Source: Rhopalosiphum padi (lineage: Eukaryota; Arthropoda; Insecta; Hemiptera; Aphididae). From it: a stretch of 64,000 bases of DNA. Shown here piece by piece: positions 63,761 through 64,000 of this stretch. A model generated the notes under the pieces. That model searched no databases, was not told the DNA's origin, and saw only the letters and a program-made list of their open reading frames with translations. Location: contig NC_083597.1 of the NCBI RefSeq assembly GCF_020882245.1, positions 1,584,581-1,648,580 on the forward strand, read 5' to 3'. The position numbers and the translations under genes are program-made. Each line of letters starts with the position of its first letter. The first letter of the stretch is position 1.

Positions 63761-64000
63761 AAATGTAGGTATATATATTATATATACCTAACTCCCATGA
63801 TCTAGTCAGGATATTCCTACGTGTACCGAATGCTGATTCGTGCGTCACTTGATGATGATTTGAGTATATTGAATTTTTAGAAAAAACTGCTATGATATAA
63901 AATATACGCTTTCCGTTATATATATATATACATAAATACATATATTATCACATACTCGTACAATGTAAATAAATTAGCTATAATAAATAATGTTATTAAT

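Noticed and set aside
1..64000. tRNA, rRNA or CRISPR-like arrays
   Set aside because: No tRNA B-box with a matching cloverleaf, rRNA core or regularly spaced repeat was seen by eye on either strand; a tRNAscan or covariance search was not possible.

Overview
This is a 64-kb piece of a very AT-rich animal nuclear genome. Introns follow GT-AG, intergenic DNA is scattered with small DNA-transposon relics, and the protein-coding genes are metazoan. The base composition, the abundant GTAGGTA-type words and the gene structures suggest an insect, most likely an aphid-like hemipteran. That assignment is an inference from style; no marker gene fixes the species.

Three genes can be read with confidence and a fourth with reservations. 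(1) A RUSC1/RUSC2 (RUN and SH3 domain) homologue runs on the + strand from a CpG-rich leader at about 11.6-12.3 kb to a stop at 28,973. Sixteen phase-consistent coding exons lie between 15,077 and 28,973. A long disordered N-terminal part is followed by a RUN domain, a linker and a C-terminal SH3 domain. (2) SEM1/DSS1, a tiny proteasome-lid subunit, lies on the - strand at 33,682-34,450 in three exons. (3) An intronless SHOC2/soc-2 leucine-rich-repeat gene lies on the + strand at 35,221-36,897, head-to-head with SEM1 across 770 bp. (4) A GC-rich C2H2 zinc-finger open frame lies antisense inside the 6.3-kb RUSC intron that splits the RUN domain; its N-terminus is unresolved.

Layout: 0-1.5 kb, AT-rich sequence with no gene; 1.55-2.6 kb, a CpG-richer promoter-like block with a possible alternative RUSC first exon; 2.6-11.6 kb, long AT-rich DNA with a truncated LINE insertion and hairpins; 11.6-29.4 kb, RUSC with hAT insertions and the zinc-finger frame in its introns; 29.5-33.6 kb, spacer between the convergent RUSC and SEM1 3' ends, with a pogo-type MITE; 33.6-37 kb, SEM1 and SHOC2; 37-64 kb, 27 kb with no recognisable host gene, containing three long fold-back elements flanked by TATA, a decayed Ty1/copia Gag-RT relic and a small hAT element.

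The genes do not form an obvious pathway. RUSC proteins act in vesicle transport, SHOC2 in RAS-MAPK signalling and SEM1 in the proteasome. No previously unknown multi-gene system is evident. The items most worth checking are two alternative RUSC first exons that both match the phase of the first common exon, a possible in-frame cassette exon within the RUN domain, a hAT MITE nested inside another hAT MITE, and the fold-back element family.
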